This document shows positions 60,420 to 64,000 of a stretch of DNA of 64,000 nucleotides, piece after piece. The position numbers and the translations under genes were made by a program. Numbering within the stretch: position 1 is the stretch's first letter; every line of letters starts with the position of its first letter. Source of the stretch: JBCCSZ01 sp039821145 (GTDB lineage: Bacteria; Bacteroidota; Bacteroidia; Chitinophagales; Saprospiraceae); assembly GCA_039821145.1 (NCBI GenBank), contig JBCBOS010000003.1, positions 310,001-374,000 of the forward strand. Reading direction: 5' to 3'. The notes beneath the pieces were generated by a model that had not been told where the DNA came from, did no database searches, and saw only the letters and a list, made by a program, of their open reading frames with translations.

Positions 60420-63400
60420 CTAATGCTCTACGACAATTTTGTGAGACACGACATAATTCTTGTAATTCAACTGGACAAAGTAAATCCCGTTGGCAAAACT
60501 GCGAACGTCAAATCGGTAGGTTTTTTTCAATACCTGATCGTCCTCCACCTTCCAGACCAATTGCCCAAGGGAGTTGAGAATGCTGATTTCCAAATCTACT
60601 GCCTCTTGGAATTCTACCCGCAAGCGAGATTCCTCCGAACTCGGATTGGGTTGGATCTCAATGTATCGCAACTCGTCCAATTCCTCTACGTGGACCAATC
60701 CAGAGTTGACCGTAAAACACTCGTTCTGCTGGCAGCCCAAACCATCTGTCACCGTCACACAGTACTGCCCGCCCAAGAGATTGATCTGATTGCGAGAAGT
60801 CGATCCATTGCTCCACTCATAGGTAAATGGCATCTCTCCCCCTTCTATGTCCAAGCTGATGGAACCATCCCCTTGCCCAACACTGCTCTCGTGGCGAACA
60901 TCTGACGAAAAGACAAAGCCATCCGGCTCGGTGATTTCAACCGACAGCTCATCGGTAAAGCCACACAGGTCTGATACCGTCACTTGGTAAATGCCAGCCA
61001 CTAGGTTGCTCAATGCGCGGTCCTCCTTGCCATGGCTCCACAGCACTTCGTAGGGAGGAACGCCTCCAATGATGTCCAATTCCAGAGCCCCGTCGGCCTC
61101 TCCTCGACAGCTCACATCTTGCTGCTGCACGGCCAATTCCAGAGGCGGCAAGTTCCCTTCTTCAATTTCAATTTCAAAAGACCCTTCCTTGGGACCAAAG
61201 CCTTCAATCATGACAAAATACTTGCTATTGGGACTCACCCGAGCCTCCAAAACAGACAGTCGGTTGAAGTCTGTGAGTTGATTGTCACAGTCCGAGGCGG
61301 CTGCATCGTCATTGAATGCCACCTCATTGCCCAAAGAATCCAGTAGGCGAATGAAGGTATCAAAGTCGGTGATTTCGCTGCAACTGCTGATTCGAATCGA
61401 AGTCATGCACTCCTCTGTTTGCACTTCGTAAAAGGCATCAGAAGAGGGATTCCCAAAGGTGTTGGTGTAGCATTCCATTGTCGATCCGCTGGAGCTGAAC
61501 GGAAGAGCGTCTACCAGGATGGGATTTTCCATTTCGTCCCCGATGCTGGAGGAACAACCACTGATGAAGGTATACGGCCCAGTCCATTCACTGCTTCCAA
61601 AGGCATCACAGTCTTGTTGGACGTAAAAGCTGTAGGCCATGCTGGGCTCCAAGCCTTCCAATGTATAAGGTGCACTGACATCGGATACCAGGGTTCCCGT
61701 GAGTGGACTGATGCCTCTCAAGCCCCATACGATGTTGTTGCTCGTTCCCCGATCGGCTTTGTTGATCCAAGTCAAATCCGCACTGCTGGAGGTGATGTTG
61801 CTGACCATCAACTCTTCCGGGCCGGGACAATCTTCCTCAGCCACACAAGAGACAGATGCCTCCCATCCCGCATGATCTCCCTCGTCATTGGACTGAAAGA
61901 CAAAAGTCAAACAACCTGTCGGGCCACTGGAACGCACCTTTTGGCCTGCCAAGTTGCCGCTGCCAGTTGCTTGCCCATCATTGGTACTCCAACACCAGCT
62001 GTCGCTGCTCTCATTGGGACTGATCAAAGGCGCTTCGGTATTGTCGCCATCGTAAATGCTCAAGCCATCAATGCAGGCATTTTCATTGGCTTCTACATCA
62101 AAGGTTTCAAAGTCTATTTCCACCACAAATCCAGGCTGATCCGGGCAGATGACAAAGGTATCTTGTCGGGAAGGGCCATAAGCGGCCACACTTCCCCCAT
62201 CATCGTAAAAATTGCCACCACATTCGGCGGGATCAGGCAAAGTATGGAAGGTAAAAGGGCCAGCCCAATCGGAACTCAGTGTCGGTGGCGGATCAAAGCC
62301 TCCGATGGGAAAGGGTTCGTCACAAGTGGCGTTGAGCGCACTGCCTTCCAAATTGTCAATCCCACTGTAGGTCCATTTGCTGGGATCAAAGAGGCCATCG
62401 TTGTTTTCCTGGCCAGGACGGCGATAAGCCCATCCATCTTTGTATTCCCAGGGCTGCCCGGTCCCATCTGTATCGATGTCGCCATACAAGTCGATCAATT
62501 CCCCTTGAAAATACAACTCGACGGCATCATCTCCGTTGATGAGTGCATCCTCGCTTTCGTAATCTGCTGTGGTTTCGAAGAATTGTTCAAACAATGCCAT
62601 GTCCGAGGTCCAATACAAAAAGGTACCTGCCGCAGCTGAGACAGCCGGGAAGGTGAATTCAATGCCATCCGATCCCTCTCCATTGTTGGCCGAGCCAATG
62701 CCATAGTCACTCAAATCGCTGATGTCGCTGAGCACATACAATTCCACTCCTTTGGGATTGCCACCAGACAATGGCCCATCGTAAACCCCTGTGATCATCA
62801 AATTGGCCGCCTTGCAATTGGACTGTAGATAAACGTCGTACAATCGATTGGCCTGCAAATTGGATTGGAGGTGTGGCTTTTGCAGAATCTTGCTCCCGTT
62901 TGGGCCAGGACTGGCGCCCGAAGGCAGGATTTGCATATTCCAGTTGGTGGCTTCTCCTTCCCAATCGAGCAAAGCAGACGTTTGTGTCACCTGCGTGGCA
63001 CTGAAGTTGGTCGGATCAAAGCAGGACCGATTGCTGGTCAAGGAGATGTCGAAACTCACTGTCGGTGGGTTTTCCCAAGTGGATACGACGATGTAGTAGT
63101 CCTGGGCCTTTTCCAAGAGTAGATTTTCGATGATCAGGTCATTGGTCTGCACCGCGTTGAAGGCGCTGGCAACGCAATTGGGCGAGGCATCCGGACAAGC
63201 GTCCAATATCTGTACCCCTGCAAAAAATCCAGACAAATTTCTGATCTCCAAATTGACTGACTCATGGGCCTGGGCCGTGTAGAGGTACACAATCTCATTT
63301 CCGTTGAGGTAATTCTCGTCCTCTGCCGCACAAGGCCCCGTGCCAGAATAGACATTGCCAAACTCTTCCGTATTGACGCCAGTTTCTGAGAAGGGAAGAC

Positions 63401-63914
63401 TCGTTATTTCTTTTGGATTGGCACAATTCGTTCCCGCAGCCGGCGGTGTTCCCCCTAAGACATGAAGGTCAAAATCCACCGATTGTGGGGCGGCAAAAGA
63501 GGATACGACGATGAAGTAGGTCGTCCCTCCCTCCAATTCAATGTCCACAATCTCCCGAATGCCAGCAGACGACTGGTTGTCGGAACCAATACAAGTAAGC
63601 GCCACATCCGGGCAGGCGTCCAACAGATGAAGGCCCGTCCAAGCATCCACATTTTCCAGACGAATGGTCACGTACTCCGTTTGAGCTGGCGTGTAGGTGA
63701 GTACGTAGTCATTGCCAGTGATGTAGTTGATGTCGCAAGGACTGGTGTTGTAGTCATCTCCTGCCCCATCTGTGGTCAGCCCGAGGCTGTGAAATGGCAG
63801 GTTGTTGATCACGACAGGATCATTGCAATCTTTGCCCGATTGAGCAGACAATGTCTCAAAGGAAAGCAAACAAGCCATCAGGACGACGGCCAAACCAAGG
63901 TAACTTTTACCCAT
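60420..63914 (-). CDS. Large secreted multidomain adhesin with T9SS sorting domain
   Basis: About 1164 residues. A signal peptide (LGLAVVLMACLLSFETLSAQ) is followed by two PPC-like beta domains (~30-155 and ~165-295), an FN3-like strip, a lamin-tail (LTD) domain at ~375-530 (ITGVYDGPLSGGNPKGVELYV), a CUB domain ~560-690, an FN3 domain ~700-790, a third PPC-like domain, then two SprB repeats at ~945-1090. The last ~80 residues (IEIQPNPSSEESRLRVEF ... FANGIYFVQL) are a type A T9SS tail. Predicted cell-surface or extracellular binding protein. Start 63914 (MGKSYLG) is preferred over 63932. Confidence 0.88.
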   Translation of the reverse strand: MGKSYLGLAVVLMACLLSFETLSAQSGKDCNDPVVINNLPFHSLGLTTDGAGDDYNTSPCDINYITGNDYVLTYTPAQTEYVTIRLENVDAWTGLHLLDACPDVALTCIGSDNQSSAGIREIVDIELEGGTTYFIVVSSFAAPQSVDFDLHVLGGTPPAAGTNCANPKEITSLPFSETGVNTEEFGNVYSGTGPCAAEDENYLNGNEIVYLYTAQAHESVNLEIRNLSGFFAGVQILDACPDASPNCVASAFNAVQTNDLIIENLLLEKAQDYYIVVSTWENPPTVSFDISLTSNRSCFDPTNFSATQVTQTSALLDWEGEATNWNMQILPSGASPGPNGSKILQKPHLQSNLQANRLYDVYLQSNCKAANLMITGVYDGPLSGGNPKGVELYVLSDISDLSDYGIGSANNGEGSDGIEFTFPAVSAAAGTFLYWTSDMALFEQFFETTADYESEDALINGDDAVELYFQGELIDLYGDIDTDGTGQPWEYKDGWAYRRPGQENNDGLFDPSKWTYSGIDNLEGSALNATCDEPFPIGGFDPPPTLSSDWAGPFTFHTLPDPAECGGNFYDDGGSVAAYGPSRQDTFVICPDQPGFVVEIDFETFDVEANENACIDGLSIYDGDNTEAPLISPNESSDSWCWSTNDGQATGSGNLAGQKVRSSGPTGCLTFVFQSNDEGDHAGWEASVSCVAEEDCPGPEELMVSNITSSSADLTWINKADRGTSNNIVWGLRGISPLTGTLVSDVSAPYTLEGLEPSMAYSFYVQQDCDAFGSSEWTGPYTFISGCSSSIGDEMENPILVDALPFSSSGSTMECYTNTFGNPSSDAFYEVQTEECMTSIRISSCSEITDFDTFIRLLDSLGNEVAFNDDAAASDCDNQLTDFNRLSVLEARVSPNSKYFVMIEGFGPKEGSFEIEIEEGNLPPLELAVQQQDVSCRGEADGALELDIIGGVPPYEVLWSHGKEDRALSNLVAGIYQVTVSDLCGFTDELSVEITEPDGFVFSSDVRHESSVGQGDGSISLDIEGGEMPFTYEWSNGSTSRNQINLLGGQYCVTVTDGLGCQQNECFTVNSGLVHVEELDELRYIEIQPNPSSEESRLRVEFQEAVDLEISILNSLGQLVWKVEDDQVLKKTYRFDVRSFANGIYFVQLNYKNYVVSHKIVVEH

Positions 63915-64000
63915 TTGCAGGATTTTTAACATCCAAAAAACCCAAACGAATCGAACAACTGAAAGTCTGAAGCATGCTGATTGGGGAGAAACACTGACAG

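Overview
The window looks like a chromosomal segment of a Bacteroidota (Bacteroidetes) bacterium, most likely of the Saprospiria / Lewinella type. The reasons are the type IX secretion (T9SS) parts (PorP/SprF, PorT), several secreted proteins with T9SS C-terminal sorting domains, a giant SprB-repeat adhesin, menaquinone methyltransferase MenG/UbiE beside porT, the DUF4296 lipoprotein family, and promoters of the Bacteroidetes TTG-N20-TAnnTTTG type. No rRNA, tRNA, CRISPR array, prophage or intact transposase was seen. The genus call is inference.

Layout. 1-3411: a truncated serine hydrolase, a GPH-type sugar symporter, two small lipoproteins (one an FKBP prolyl isomerase) and a DUF1415 protein. 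3428-6693: a two-gene Septu-like defence candidate, in which a PtuA-like ATPase carries an N-terminal HNH domain and overlaps a separate PtuB/TIGR02646-like HNH nuclease. 6778-21571: the most unusual block. An ECF-type sigma factor and a membrane anti-sigma-like protein are divergent from a minus-strand run of exported TPR-CHAT protease, beta-propeller caspase, 19-repeat SprB adhesin and PorP/SprF. 21568-22762: an ArsR-regulator / DUF7009 / rhodanese operon behind an apparently leaderless promoter. 22919-24377: a PA0069-type radical SAM protein and a MITE-like palindromic element.

24378-33228: a TPR protein, gyrA, a secreted protein, a DUF1295 membrane protein, menG-porT overlapping by 52 bp, and an ACP phosphodiesterase-like gene. 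33348-36800: ychF, a nonsense-interrupted EAD11-like gene, an RluE-type pseudouridine synthase and a secreted protein. 36824-45674: an M43 metalloprotease with a T9SS signal, a thioredoxin-fold protein, a serine hydrolase, a PhoB/PhoR-like two-component pair, a DUF4296 lipoprotein and a SixA-like phosphatase. 45837-52427: a SWIM-domain protein, aspartate kinase, and an oadG-oadA-oadB-like sodium pump decarboxylase operon. 52439-63914: secreted proteins, namely a serine hydrolase with a T9SS tail, an amidase, an OmpA protein with a degenerate esterase-like domain, an SH3 protein and a large multidomain adhesin.

How it fits together. PorP/SprF and PorT would help export and anchor the T9SS cargo (the SprB-like protein, the M43 protease, the serine hydrolase and the 1164-residue adhesin). 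The sigma/anti-sigma pair probably controls the divergent CHAT-caspase-SprB-PorP operon, which would couple a surface adhesin to two clan CD proteases. The Septu-like pair follows that operon on the same strand and may be separately expressed. All functions are inferred from sequence motifs; no database search was run.
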